A DNA stretch of 12,736 bases from Oxalobacteraceae bacterium. Lineage in GTDB: Bacteria > Pseudomonadota > Gammaproteobacteria > Burkholderiales > Burkholderiaceae_D. A program made the translations under genes and the position numbers. The notes beneath the pieces were generated by a model that was not told where the DNA came from, searched no databases, and saw nothing but the letters and a program-made list of their open reading frames with translations. The stretch lies in NCBI GenBank assembly GCA_947446335.1, contig CANFGA010000038.1:1-12736 (forward strand), given 5' to 3'. Positions 1 to 8,915 of this stretch are shown in pieces (the first letter of the stretch is position 1; every line of letters starts with the position of its first letter).

Positions 1-1101
1 GCGACCCAGCGCAAGAATTTCTTCAACCAGACCGACTTGACCTTTTCGTTGATGACCGGCGCGATCGAGCACAAGATCGCCACCGGAATCGAATTGGGGC
101 GCCAGGTGACGGACAACTTGCGCAGCACCGGCTATTTCGACAACACGACCACGTCGGTCAACGTGGCGACCAACAATCCTCTCGCCACGCAGCCACTCAC
201 TTTCCGCCAGCAGGCGTCGGATGCACAGAACCACAGCACGGCGACCGTTGCCTCGCTGTATCTGCAAGACCAGATCACGTTATCAAAGCAATGGCAAGCC
301 ATCGTTGGACTGCGCTATGACCACTTCAAGATCGATTTCTTGAACCAGCGCAACAATACGACGATCGTGCAAACCGATACGCCGCTGTCGCCGCGCGCAG
401 GGCTCATTTACAAGCCGTTTGAAGCCTTGTCGCTGTACGCCAGTTACAGCCTGGCGTTCGTGCCGCGCGCCGGCGAGCAACTGTCGTCGCTGACCCCGAC
501 CAATCAAGCCTTCGATCCGGAACAATTCAAGAACATGGAAGTGGGCGCGAAATGGGATATTGAACCCAACCTTGCCGCCACCGCAGCGCTGTATCAACTC
601 GATCGCAGCAATGTGATCATCGCCGACCCTAGCGATGCCAGCAAATCGGTGCTGGCAGACGGCCAGCGCAGCAAGGGACTCGAACTCGGCCTCAGTGGCA
701 AACTGAGCCGTGACTGGAGCCTGATGGGTGCCTATGCCTATCAGGATGCCAAGATCACGCAAACTCAATCGAGCGCGATCCTCGCTGGTGCGCGCGTGGC
801 GCAAGTGCCCAAGCATACTTTTTCCTTGTGGAATCGCTACGACTTCAGCGCTGCATGGGGCGCCGGTCTGGGCGTGATCTATCGCAGCAGCATCGATGCG
901 TCGACATCGAACAGTGTCACCCTGCCCGGCTTCACCCGTTTCGATGGCGCGCTGTATTACCAGGTCAACAAGGACCTGGCGCTGCAAGTGAACCTGGAAA
1001 ACATGCTGGACAAACAGTATTTCGCCTCGGCGCACAACGACAACAACATCACGCCCGGCGCGCCGCGCGCGATCCGGGTCGGCTTGAGCGCCAAATTCTG
1101 A
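1..1101 (+). CDS. TonB-dependent siderophore receptor, C-terminal part (5' end outside window)
   Basis: The reading frame is open from the first base, so the true start lies upstream; about 366 residues are visible. They correspond to the C-terminal part of an outer-membrane beta-barrel that imports ferric siderophores using TonB energy. The visible part shows alternating aromatic beta-strand segments such as SLYLQDQITL, LRYDHFKIDF and LSLYASYSLAF. It then has the family-typical segment around FDPEQFKNMEVGAKWD, and the ending LENMLDKQYFASAHNDNN followed by GAPRAIRVGLSAKF. The last residue is Phe, as expected for outer-membrane barrel insertion. The ending resembles catecholate receptors of the Fiu type, but the ligand cannot be read from the sequence. 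The plug domain and TonB box are not in the window. The gene converges on the epimerase gene with only 7 bp between stop codons. It is probably unrelated in function to the polysaccharide locus. Confidence 0.93.
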   Translation, partial: ATQRKNFFNQTDLTFSLMTGAIEHKIATGIELGRQVTDNLRSTGYFDNTTTSVNVATNNPLATQPLTFRQQASDAQNHSTATVASLYLQDQITLSKQWQAIVGLRYDHFKIDFLNQRNNTTIVQTDTPLSPRAGLIYKPFEALSLYASYSLAFVPRAGEQLSSLTPTNQAFDPEQFKNMEVGAKWDIEPNLAATAALYQLDRSNVIIADPSDASKSVLADGQRSKGLELGLSGKLSRDWSLMGAYAYQDAKITQTQSSAILAGARVAQVPKHTFSLWNRYDFSAAWGAGLGVIYRSSIDASTSNSVTLPGFTRFDGALYYQVNKDLALQVNLENMLDKQYFASAHNDNNITPGAPRAIRVGLSAKF

Positions 1102-1108
1102 TGTCAGC

Positions 1109-2176
1109 CTAAGCGGGGCAGATCGCCGGGTGTGATGTGTACCAGCCGATCGCCTGTTGCAAGCCGCGCGCGATATCGTGCGTGGGCGCATAACCGAGCA
1201 AGGCCGCCGCTTTCGAAATGTCGGCTTGCGAATGGCGCACATCGCCGCTGCGAAACTCCGCATAATGCGGTGCGTAGTGGTGCAGATGCGGATAGCGCTC
1301 GATCAAGAGTGCGCGCATCATCGCGAACAGCGCATTGAGACTGGTGCGTGCATTGACCGCCACGTTGTAGACTTGATTGATGGCGGCCGGGTTGTCGCTC
1401 AGGGCCGCGAGCAAATTGGCTTGAACCGCATTGCCGACATAACAAAAATCGCGACTGCTTTCGCCATCGCCATTGATGTACAGCGGACGCGCATGCATCA
1501 TCGCTGCGATCCAGTGCGGGATGACGGCGGCGTAAGCGCCCTCCGGATCCTGGCGCGGTCCGAAGATGTTGAAGTAGCGCAGCCCGATTGTCTCCATCGC
1601 GTAGCAGCGCTGGAATACATCGGCATACAATTCATTGATGTACTTGGTCAGTGCATAAGGCGACAAGGGCTTGCCGATGCAATCCTCGGTCTTCGGCAAG
1701 CCGGGATGGTCGCCATAGGTGGCGCTGGAGGCGGCATAGATGAAGCGCTTGACCTGTGCATCGCGCGCCGCCGTGAGCATGTTCAGATAACCGCTGACGT
1801 TGATGTCGTTGCTGGTGATCGGGTCCTGGATCGAGCGCGACACCGAACCGATGGCGGCCTGGTGCAGCACATAATCGATATTGCGGCACGCATCTGCACA
1901 GGTCGGCAGCGAGCGAATGTCGCCTTCGATGAAATCGAAACCTTGCCAGGCGCGCTCGCCCACCGCACTCCTGACTTGATCCAGATTGTGCCGATAGCCG
2001 GTGATGAAATTATCCAACCCCGTGACGCGCTGCCCCAACCCCAGCAATGTTTCGAGCAAATTGGAGCCGATGAAGCCAGCCACGCCGGTGATCAGCCAGC
2101 GATATTGATTTTGCTGCAGATGTTCGCGCGCGCCCTGGTAAGGCACGACCGCCAGTGCCATCTCGTCTTGTTCCAT
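1109..2176 (-). CDS. wbpP: UDP-N-acetylglucosamine 4-epimerase, WbpP/TviC type (SDR family)
   Basis: A 355-residue extended short-chain dehydrogenase/reductase. It is predicted to interconvert UDP-GlcNAc and UDP-GalNAc (or their uronic acids) in the cytoplasm. The NAD-binding motif TGVAGFIG is at residues 30-37. The catalytic YxxxK (YALTK) is at Tyr174/Lys178, preceded by ASSATYGDHPGLPKTED. The downstream segments GLRYFNIFGPRQDPEGAYAA, GDGESSRDFCYV and GDVRHSQADISKAAALLGYA match WbpP of Pseudomonas aeruginosa as I remember it. The ATG at 2176 was chosen because GGAG lies 6 nt upstream. A GTG one codon earlier (2179) would overlap the upstream stop by 4 bp. Either start implies translational coupling to the dehydrogenase gene. 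The two would jointly make a UDP-HexNAc-uronate for the nearby exopolysaccharide. Substrate specificity is inferred from resemblance and gene pairing. Confidence 0.93.
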   Translation of the reverse strand: MEQDEMALAVVPYQGAREHLQQNQYRWLITGVAGFIGSNLLETLLGLGQRVTGLDNFITGYRHNLDQVRSAVGERAWQGFDFIEGDIRSLPTCADACRNIDYVLHQAAIGSVSRSIQDPITSNDINVSGYLNMLTAARDAQVKRFIYAASSATYGDHPGLPKTEDCIGKPLSPYALTKYINELYADVFQRCYAMETIGLRYFNIFGPRQDPEGAYAAVIPHWIAAMMHARPLYINGDGESSRDFCYVGNAVQANLLAALSDNPAAINQVYNVAVNARTSLNALFAMMRALLIERYPHLHHYAPHYAEFRSGDVRHSQADISKAAALLGYAPTHDIARGLQQAIGWYTSHPAICPA

Positions 2177-3456
2177 CACAGTCTCCAGACATTGAGGCCG
2201 GTCTCGCGTAGCGCTTGCTGGTCGAAGTGTGACTTGACATCGATGAAGCAGCCGTGTGCGATCACTTTTGCGCGGTAGTCATCGAGCGACCTGGCCGTCA
2301 ACTCGCGGTGCGAAACCGCGCTGATGATCGCATCGGCGCGCGGCAGTTGCTCCCAGCTTTCCAGCGTCAAGCCATATTCATCAAAAGCATCTTGCGCATC
2401 GGCGACCGGGTCGTGCACATGCACTTGCAGACCGTAGGACTGCAGTTCATTGATCATGTCGACCACCTTCGAATTGCGCAAATCGGGACAATTTTCCTTG
2501 AACGTCAGGCCCAGCACATTGACGCAGGACCCTTTGAGCTTGAAGCCGGCGCGCACCATTTCCTTGACTGTTTTTTCAGCGATGAATTTGGCCATGCCAT
2601 CGTTGATGCGGCGCCCTGCAAGGATCACGTGCGGATGATAGCCGAGCATTTCCGATTTATGGGTCAAGTAATACGGATCGACGCCGATGCAATGGCCACC
2701 CACGAGTCCGGGGCGAAATGGCAGAAAATTCCACTTGGTGCCGGCCGCTTGCAATACTTCCAGCGTATCGATGTCGAGCCGGTCGAAGATGATCGCCAAC
2801 TCGTTCATCAACGCGATATTGAGATCGCGCTGGGTATTTTCGATGACCTTGGCCGCCTCTGCCACCTTGATGCTCGAGGCCCGGTACACGCCGGCAGCGA
2901 CGACGTTCTGGTAAAGATGGGCTACCTTGTCGAGCGTTTCGGCATCGTCGCCAGAGACCACCTTGCGGATCGTTGCCAGCGTATGTTCCTTGTCGCCGGG
3001 GTTGATGCGCTCGGGCGAGAAGCCGACATGAAAATCGGTTTTCCAGCGCATTCCAGAGTGTTTTTCCAGCAGAGGAACGCAAATTTCCTCGGTGGCACCG
3101 GGATACACGGTCGACTCGAAGATGACGATCGCGCCGCGCTTCATGTTTTTTCCGACCGATATGCTGGCCCCGATCAACGCCGAAAAGTCGGGATTGTGCG
3201 CGTTGTCGACCGGTGTCGGCACCGCCACCACGATGAAGTCAGCCAGCCCCAGTTCGCCGGGGTCGGCACTGACGCTGAGCGACTTGGCGGCACGAAATTG
3301 CTCAGTTGACACTTCCCCGGTAGGGTCGATGTAACGTTGATAACTATCTATCTTTCTGGTCGACAAATCAAAACCGATCGTACGCTGGCGCATCCCGAAA
3401 GACACGGCCAATGACAATCCGACATAACCTAGTCCCACCACAGCGACGACGTCCAT
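2176..3456 (-). CDS. wbpO: UDP-N-acetyl-hexosamine 6-dehydrogenase, WbpO/TviB type
   Basis: A 426-residue UDP-glucose/GDP-mannose dehydrogenase family enzyme. It is predicted to oxidise C6 of UDP-GlcNAc or UDP-GalNAc to the uronic acid with two NAD+. The Rossmann motif GLGYVG is at residues 8-13. The segments VAVPTPVD, FESTVYPGATEE and GFSPERINPGDKEH follow. The linker helix reads KVAEAAKVIENTQRDLNIAL. The catalytic Cys256 sits in GLVGGHCIGVDPYYLTHK, and the C-terminal nucleotide-binding part has GLTFKENCPDLRNSKVVD. All of these are typical of WbpO/TviB. The ATG at 3456 places the Rossmann strand at the very N-terminus, as in relatives. An in-frame ATG at 3483 and a TTG at 3516 would add residues not expected for the family. 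This is the first gene of a two-gene minus-strand operon, and its stop TGA overlaps the start of the epimerase gene. Confidence 0.94.
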   Translation of the reverse strand: MDVVAVVGLGYVGLSLAVSFGMRQRTIGFDLSTRKIDSYQRYIDPTGEVSTEQFRAAKSLSVSADPGELGLADFIVVAVPTPVDNAHNPDFSALIGASISVGKNMKRGAIVIFESTVYPGATEEICVPLLEKHSGMRWKTDFHVGFSPERINPGDKEHTLATIRKVVSGDDAETLDKVAHLYQNVVAAGVYRASSIKVAEAAKVIENTQRDLNIALMNELAIIFDRLDIDTLEVLQAAGTKWNFLPFRPGLVGGHCIGVDPYYLTHKSEMLGYHPHVILAGRRINDGMAKFIAEKTVKEMVRAGFKLKGSCVNVLGLTFKENCPDLRNSKVVDMINELQSYGLQVHVHDPVADAQDAFDEYGLTLESWEQLPRADAIISAVSHRELTARSLDDYRAKVIAHGCFIDVKSHFDQQALRETGLNVWRL

Positions 3457-3715
3457 AGCACTCACCCAGAAGATAGAGATCATTAAGAAGACCGAGCAGG
3501 CAGCTTGGCCAGGCAACGACGGTAGCGTCCGTCTCGAATCATGTTAAGGTTCGAAAAAAATGCATTATTGAGTAGGAACAAGTGAGCATCCATTGCGTCA
3601 AAATGAGCAAACAAGAAAATGATGAAATGATTGATGACTATCAACGAGCTGGGCATGCAATCTTTCTACTCTGACACGATCGGTCCATTTGCGGCCGGGC
3701 GAACAGGAGAGAACG
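3457..3715. promoter_or_regulatory. Divergent intergenic region between sugar-nucleotide operon and prsT
   Basis: This 259-bp spacer lies between the start codons of two divergent transcription units, so promoters for both must lie here or overlap the coding starts. It is more A+T-rich in the middle (about 3545-3650). It includes an A-run near 3555 and several ATGAT-like repeats around 3618-3638. A Shine-Dalgarno sequence AGGAGA at 3705-3710 serves prsT. I looked for a -24/-12 sigma-54 element on both strands and found none with the required 10-nt GG-to-GC spacing. No sigma-70 promoter was convincing enough to place. Confidence 0.4.
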
Positions 3716-6493
3716 ATGGCACGACACGGCATGGGTTTGACGGCGCGATGCGCAACGACCATAGTCACGGCACTATTGCTGACAAATATGGTCGCCTGCA
3801 AGTCCTCGACAAGCACCGATGAATTGCTGGCTGAAGCGCAACAATATCGACAAAAAGGCGACAAGAAAGCCGCCATCATCCAGTTGAAGAATTTGCTGCA
3901 ACAACAGCCGAACCATGCTCAAGCCCGCCTTTTGCTGGGTCGGCTGTATGTCGAATCAGGCGATCCGGTATCGGCTGAGAAGGAGCTGCGCAAGGCGAGC
4001 GCGCTGGGCGCCCAAGATGTCATGCCGGCACTGGGCAAGGCGTTGCTGATGCAGGGGCAATTCGACAAGGTGCTCGCTGAAATCACGCAAGATGCGCGCA
4101 ATCCGGACCTGGTCGAGATCACCATCTTGCATGCCAATGCGCAACTTGGCTTGGCCAATGTGGCCAAAGCAAAGGCATTGTTCGAGCAAGTGCTTGAAAA
4201 AAATCCAGATGTCAGCGATGCCTTGCTTGGCTTGGCAAGAATCGCGGTTGCTGCCCAACAACTCGATGTTGCAACCAGGCTGATCGAGCACGCGCTGAAA
4301 AAAAATCCCGAGTCCATCGATTGCCTGCGCTTTAACGGCGATCTGTTGCGGATGCAAGGCAAGAACGACGCCGCGTTCGCCGCTTACAGCAAGATACTGA
4401 AACTGAAGCCGGACAACATCCAGGCCCATCTCGATATCGCCAATTTATCGATTCAGTTCGGGAAATTTGCCGATGCCAAAGCGGCGCTCGAGGCCGCGCG
4501 CAAGATCGCACCCAATCATCTTCTGATCGTCCATACCCAGGCGATGCTCGATTATCGCGAAGGAAAGTTCAAGCCGGCGATGGAGTCGCTGCAACAAGTG
4601 CTGCGCGTGGTGCCCGATCACATGCCCAGTTTGCTGCTGATGGGGACGGTACAAATGGCGCTGGGTTCGGATCAACAGGCGGAATTGTATCTGCGAAAAT
4701 TCATCGACATCAGCCCTGGAGATGTTTATGCAAGCAAAATGCTGGCCGCGATTGCATTAAAAAACAATAATCCGGAAGCGGCGATCGAGTTGCTGCAGCC
4801 TTTGCTGGAAAAGGAAAAAAATGATGCCGGCTTGCTGGCGATGGTAGGCGACGCCCATATGCGCACGCTGCATTACAGCAAGGCCGCCGATTATTTTCAG
4901 AAAGCCAGCGATCTGGCGCCGCAATCAGCCAAATTGCACATGGCTATCGGCATCAATCGCCTGAGTCTGGGTGAAAACGCGCGCGCGATCGCAGAACTGG
5001 AGCGCGCCGCCAGCATCGAGACCAAAGGCACCGAGGCTGGCACCTTGCTCGTGATGATGTATTTGCGCAACAAGGAGCATGACAAGGCGCTCGTTGCAGT
5101 GAATGCGCTGGAACGTCAACAGGACAAGAATCCGGTGGTGGCCAATTTGAAGGGCGGCGTCTTTCTAGCCCGGCAGGATATAGCCAGTGCACGCGCCAGT
5201 TTTCAGCAGGCGCTGGCGCTCGATGCGGGATATTTGCCGGCGCTGGATAATCTGGCGCAACTTGATCTGCTGGACAAGAAACCGGAGCAAGCCAGGCAAC
5301 GCTATGAGGCTGCGCTGGCCAAGGACAAGAAAAATGCCGGCTTGATGACTGCACTGGCACAATTGGCTGCAGGGCAAGGCAATAACGCTGACATGATTCG
5401 CTGGCTGGAACGCGCCGCCAGCGACAATCCGGATGCGCTGCCGTCGGCATTGTTGCTGGCCGATGCATACCAGCGCTCAGGCGCAAAGGAAAAAGCGCTG
5501 ACGCTGATACAAAAAATCCAATCGGCGAACCCGTCCCATGCGGGTGCGCTGGGCTTGCTGGCGGAGATACAGTTCGGCAATGGAAAATATAATCAAGCAC
5601 TGGAAAACTATCGCAAACTGGCGACCATGAAGCCCGATTCTGCTGCATTGCAGATGCGTATCGCGCGCGTCCAGGTCGAGCAAAAAGACTTCGACGGCGC
5701 ACTCGAATCGGCGCGCAATGCGATCGCGCTGCAAAACGATGCGCTGGAAGCACAAGCGCTTGCGGTGGCCCTCTTGATCAAGAAAAGCAGCTTTCCGGAA
5801 GCACTCGCAATTGCAAAAACGGCGCAACAGCAGCGCCCCTCCAGTTCGGCCGGGCTGATGTTCGAAGGTGATACCTTTGCTGCGCAAAACAAGCTGCCCG
5901 ATGCGCTACAGGCTTACGAGCGCGGCTTCAAAATCAACAAGGATGGCAATGTGCTCCTCAAGATCCACCGGTCGCTGACGCAAGCCGGGAAGCAGCAAGA
6001 AGCCGATGCGCGTCTCGTGCAGTGGCTGCAGGAACACCCGAGCGACCTGGCAATCAGGTTTTATTTTGCCGGCACCAAACTATCTAAAAAGCAATACAAG
6101 CTGGCCATGCTGGAATATGAAAAAATCATTGCGCAAGACCCGAAGAACGTGATTGCACTCAACGACATGGCATGGAGTTGCCAACAGGAAAAAGACAGCC
6201 GGGCGAGTTCATTTGCCGAGCGTGCTTACGCTCTCGACGCCGGCAATCCCGCCGTTCTCGATACGCTGGGCTGGATTTTGCTTGAGGCTGGTGACACTGC
6301 CCGCGCCGTCTCCCTGTTGCAAAAAGCCAGCGCGCTGGCGCCAAAGGCATCCGAAATCCGCTATCACCTGGGGATGGGACTGGTGAAAGCAGGTGACCGC
6401 CGTGGCGCGCGCACACAATTTGAGCAATTGCTAGCCGAGAACAAGAATTTTTCCAGACGCTCGGAAATAGAAACCATGCTGGCTCAACCATAA
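3716..6493 (+). CDS. prsT: PEP-CTERM system TPR-repeat lipoprotein PrsT
   Basis: A 925-residue protein built almost entirely of tetratricopeptide repeats. It fits the PrsT family of large TPR lipoproteins that accompany exosortase/PEP-CTERM loci. The N-terminus is a lipoprotein signal: a positively charged start, a hydrophobic stretch (TTIVTALLLTNMVAC), and the lipidated Cys28. The residue after Cys is Lys, which in Gram-negatives favours outer-membrane sorting. The -3 position of the lipobox is Met rather than the usual Leu, a mild deviation. TPR units with the A..G/A..Y..A..P pattern run from about residue 35 to the end, for example GDKKAAIIQLKNLLQQQPNH and ALDAGNPAVLDTLGWILLEA. The ATG at 3716 is set by AGGAGA 5 nt upstream; the TTG at 3689 is rejected. 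The ligase-like gene follows after 10 bp. The likely role is a periplasm-facing scaffold for polysaccharide or PEP-CTERM protein export; the exact partners are unknown. Confidence 0.93.
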   Translation: MARHGMGLTARCATTIVTALLLTNMVACKSSTSTDELLAEAQQYRQKGDKKAAIIQLKNLLQQQPNHAQARLLLGRLYVESGDPVSAEKELRKASALGAQDVMPALGKALLMQGQFDKVLAEITQDARNPDLVEITILHANAQLGLANVAKAKALFEQVLEKNPDVSDALLGLARIAVAAQQLDVATRLIEHALKKNPESIDCLRFNGDLLRMQGKNDAAFAAYSKILKLKPDNIQAHLDIANLSIQFGKFADAKAALEAARKIAPNHLLIVHTQAMLDYREGKFKPAMESLQQVLRVVPDHMPSLLLMGTVQMALGSDQQAELYLRKFIDISPGDVYASKMLAAIALKNNNPEAAIELLQPLLEKEKNDAGLLAMVGDAHMRTLHYSKAADYFQKASDLAPQSAKLHMAIGINRLSLGENARAIAELERAASIETKGTEAGTLLVMMYLRNKEHDKALVAVNALERQQDKNPVVANLKGGVFLARQDIASARASFQQALALDAGYLPALDNLAQLDLLDKKPEQARQRYEAALAKDKKNAGLMTALAQLAAGQGNNADMIRWLERAASDNPDALPSALLLADAYQRSGAKEKALTLIQKIQSANPSHAGALGLLAEIQFGNGKYNQALENYRKLATMKPDSAALQMRIARVQVEQKDFDGALESARNAIALQNDALEAQALAVALLIKKSSFPEALAIAKTAQQQRPSSSAGLMFEGDTFAAQNKLPDALQAYERGFKINKDGNVLLKIHRSLTQAGKQQEADARLVQWLQEHPSDLAIRFYFAGTKLSKKQYKLAMLEYEKIIAQDPKNVIALNDMAWSCQQEKDSRASSFAERAYALDAGNPAVLDTLGWILLEAGDTARAVSLLQKASALAPKASEIRYHLGMGLVKAGDRRGARTQFEQLLAENKNFSRRSEIETMLAQP

Positions 6494-6503
6494 GACTGGT
6501 GCC

Positions 6504-8915
6504 ATGCAGGTGCAATACAAGACGATGCCGGGCATGCGTGCCATCGCCAGCAAATTGCTCGCGTCCGGCTTCGGCATTGTTTTTTTGTATGCTGCGAGCC
6601 GTTATCCGCTGCCAGCGATCTGGCTGGTTCCGATTTTTTTGCTCTATGCCATCTTGCTCGGATGGCGCATCCAGCTTTGCCTGTTTGCATTGCCTGCGCT
6701 ATTGCCGATCCTCGATCTGGCGCCATGGACCGGCTGGTTTTTCGTCGAAGAAATTGACTTGTTGCTGCTGCTGACGGCAGCACTTGGTTACTGGAAAATG
6801 ACTGCATGCCCATCTGGCGCGCGCCTGCCCGTATGGGCATATCCATGCCTGCTTGCCCTCACGCTGGCGTATGCGATCGGGATCTGGCGCGGCTTGTTGC
6901 CGCTCTCGACCATCGACGCCAATTCCTTCACCGATTATCTGAGCCCTTACAACAGCTTGCGGGTCGGCAAGAGCTGGTTTTGGGCCATGGTCTTGCTGCC
7001 GATACTGCTGCGTTGCAGCGGTCCCAAGCTGGTCAATATCGAGCGCTACTTCATTCCAGGTATGCTGACCGGACTCGCGCTTGTTGCCTGCGCTGCCGCC
7101 TGGGAACGCTGGGTATTTCCGGGCTTGATGAATTTTTCCAGCGACTATCGCACCACCGCGCCATTTTCTGGCATGCACACCGGCGGCGCGGCGCTCGATG
7201 GCTACCTTGCGCTCAGCTTTCCGTTGCTGTCGATCTGGTTGCTGGCGCGCCAGTCGCAGCGCAAGGTGGCAGCTGCCCTTGTTTTGCTGGCGGCCGGCGG
7301 TTACGCCGGTTTGAGCACTTTTTCGCGCGGCCTGTATGGCGCCTATGCCTGCTCGGCGGCGATCATGGCCATGCTCCTGGTGGCGCCGGCGCTCAAAAAA
7401 CAATCCTGGACCAGCATGCGGCGCCTGGCCGGGGCCATCGGCCTCATGGCGCTGATCATGTATGCGCTGTTCGATGTATTTTCCAGCGCCGGTTATCGTG
7501 GTTTCGCCGCCGCGCTGGCCTTGCTGCTGGCCGCGGCAGTGCTGGGGACGCTGCACATCGGGTGGCAGCTATGGCCAACCACCTTGCTGTGCAGTATCGC
7601 GATCGAGGCCACACTGGGCAGCCTGCTGTCGCTGAACTTGGCTGCGCGCGGCATGCTCAAGCCGCCCTATCTGCTGTTCATTGTGTCAGCGCTCGCATTC
7701 GCTGCAACTGTTGTCGCTGGGCGCCATCGCAAGGTCTTGATCCTGATCGGATTCTGGTGCATGGCGCTGAGCGCGTCATGGATAGGCTATCACTGGAGCG
7801 GAGCCGCTGCATTGGGTCCCATTGGGCTCATTGTCGCACTCGCCTTGGCGTTAACGGCAATCAATGCCAGGGCGGGTCTTTGGCATATCGAGCGCAGCAG
7901 CGTCGCACTGGCCGCCTCGATCGCCATCGCGCTCGCATTGATGATTCCTTTTTCGGCCAGTTATTATGCGCTCGAACGCTTCGGCAGCAGCCGCAACGAT
8001 CTCGACGACCGGATCCGGCACTGGACGCAAGTGCTGGGCATCATGGATACGGATCTCACGACGCAAGCACTGGGCATGGGAACGGGAAAATTCCCCATCA
8101 CTTATCGCTGGCGCAATCCGATCGGTGAATTGCCTGGGTCCATGAGTTACATGGATGAAAATACCAACCGCTATCTGCGCCTTTTTGCCCCGCACTATCC
8201 GGCCGGATATGGCGAAGTGCTGCGCCTGTTGCAGCGCTTGCCGATACGCCCCAACACCGACTATCTGCTGACATTCGATATCCGGCGCCAGGATGAGCGC
8301 TCCGGATTGAACATCGCCATCTGCGAACGCCTGCTGCTCTACCCGAAAAATTGCGTGCCTGCGCCGCTCGATGTGCTGCCGTTGGGACCAAATTGGCAGC
8401 ATCGCACGCTGCGGCTCGCTTCCGCCGGGCTCGGTGCTGCCAGTTGGCTTGCCCGTGCGCCGGCCCAGATCGAGATCGCCGTCGGCGGCGACCTTGGCTT
8501 CATCGATATCGACAACATCAGTTTGCGCGAAGAAATTTCAGACCTCGAGTTGATACGCAATGGCACATTTTCACATGGCAATGACGGCTGGTTCTTCAGC
8601 AGTGACCGCCACCACTTGCCCTGGCATGCAAAAAACATGGCCCTGAACCTGTATTTCGAGCTCGGCTGGCTGGGTCTGTTGTCATTTTTTAGCCTGTTGC
8701 TTTGCGCAATCATCCATCTGCTGGCGCAAGCTGCGCGTGGCGACATCGGCGCCGCGAGCTATCTTGCCGCCTTGATCGGTTTTCAGATCGTGGGCCTGTT
8801 CGACAGCCTGCTCGATGTTCCCCGCCTCGCCCTGCTGTTTTATCTGCTGCTGTTGGTCGCGCTGATGCGACCAGAGCGCCCTCATCCCCAGCAACTTCGA
8901 AAGTCGCCGCCATGA
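6504..8915 (+). CDS. O-antigen ligase/Wzy-like polytopic membrane protein with carbohydrate-binding-like insert
   Basis: An 803-residue inner-membrane protein of the O-antigen ligase (Wzy_C) superfamily. It is predicted to transfer or polymerise lipid-linked glycan on the periplasmic side. Many hydrophobic segments span residues 15-505. The motif FSRG (residues 273-276) matches the conserved arginine region of these ligases. GMGTGKFP (about residue 530) and HAKNMALNLYFELGWLGLLS (from His708) match the two ends of the large periplasmic loop, where relatives carry the catalytic His. Between them are about 170 hydrophilic residues. These look like a beta-sandwich sugar-binding module (PNTDYLLTFDIR, FIDIDNISLRE, LIRNGTFSHGNDGWFF). 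Hydrophobic segments resume to residue 790. The start is uncertain: the ATG at 6504 has a weak ribosome site 10 bp after prsT, and in-frame ATGs at 6525 and 6534 are alternatives. The stop overlaps the protease start (ATGA). Whether it is a ligase or a polymerase cannot be told from sequence. Confidence 0.88.
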   Translation: MQVQYKTMPGMRAIASKLLASGFGIVFLYAASRYPLPAIWLVPIFLLYAILLGWRIQLCLFALPALLPILDLAPWTGWFFVEEIDLLLLLTAALGYWKMTACPSGARLPVWAYPCLLALTLAYAIGIWRGLLPLSTIDANSFTDYLSPYNSLRVGKSWFWAMVLLPILLRCSGPKLVNIERYFIPGMLTGLALVACAAAWERWVFPGLMNFSSDYRTTAPFSGMHTGGAALDGYLALSFPLLSIWLLARQSQRKVAAALVLLAAGGYAGLSTFSRGLYGAYACSAAIMAMLLVAPALKKQSWTSMRRLAGAIGLMALIMYALFDVFSSAGYRGFAAALALLLAAAVLGTLHIGWQLWPTTLLCSIAIEATLGSLLSLNLAARGMLKPPYLLFIVSALAFAATVVAGRHRKVLILIGFWCMALSASWIGYHWSGAAALGPIGLIVALALALTAINARAGLWHIERSSVALAASIAIALALMIPFSASYYALERFGSSRNDLDDRIRHWTQVLGIMDTDLTTQALGMGTGKFPITYRWRNPIGELPGSMSYMDENTNRYLRLFAPHYPAGYGEVLRLLQRLPIRPNTDYLLTFDIRRQDERSGLNIAICERLLLYPKNCVPAPLDVLPLGPNWQHRTLRLASAGLGAASWLARAPAQIEIAVGGDLGFIDIDNISLREEISDLELIRNGTFSHGNDGWFFSSDRHHLPWHAKNMALNLYFELGWLGLLSFFSLLLCAIIHLLAQAARGDIGAASYLAALIGFQIVGLFDSLLDVPRLALLFYLLLLVALMRPERPHPQQLRKSPP

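Noticed and set aside
283..1263. Long minus-strand open frame opposite the siderophore receptor
   Set aside because: The translation is rich in Arg/Ala/Gly without a recognisable family. The plus-strand frame has clear outer-membrane barrel features, and the frame overlaps the epimerase end. It is a shadow of high-GC coding DNA.
1157..3309. Long plus-strand open frames opposite the epimerase and dehydrogenase genes
   Set aside because: The minus-strand products carry complete catalytic motifs and a coupled start/stop. The plus-strand translations show no family features.
3457..3516. Upstream starts (ATG 3483, TTG 3516) for the dehydrogenase
   Set aside because: They would add 9 or 20 residues ahead of the Rossmann strand, which begins right at the N-terminus in this family.
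3457..3520. Possible sigma-54 element upstream of the dehydrogenase (TGGCC...TGC on the minus strand)
   Set aside because: The GG-to-GC spacing is 11 nt instead of the strictly required 10, and the flanking consensus is poor.
3618..3640. Clustered ATGAT repeats in the divergent spacer as an operator or short array
   Set aside because: The units are short and irregularly spaced and could be chance in A+T-rich DNA; no symmetry was found.
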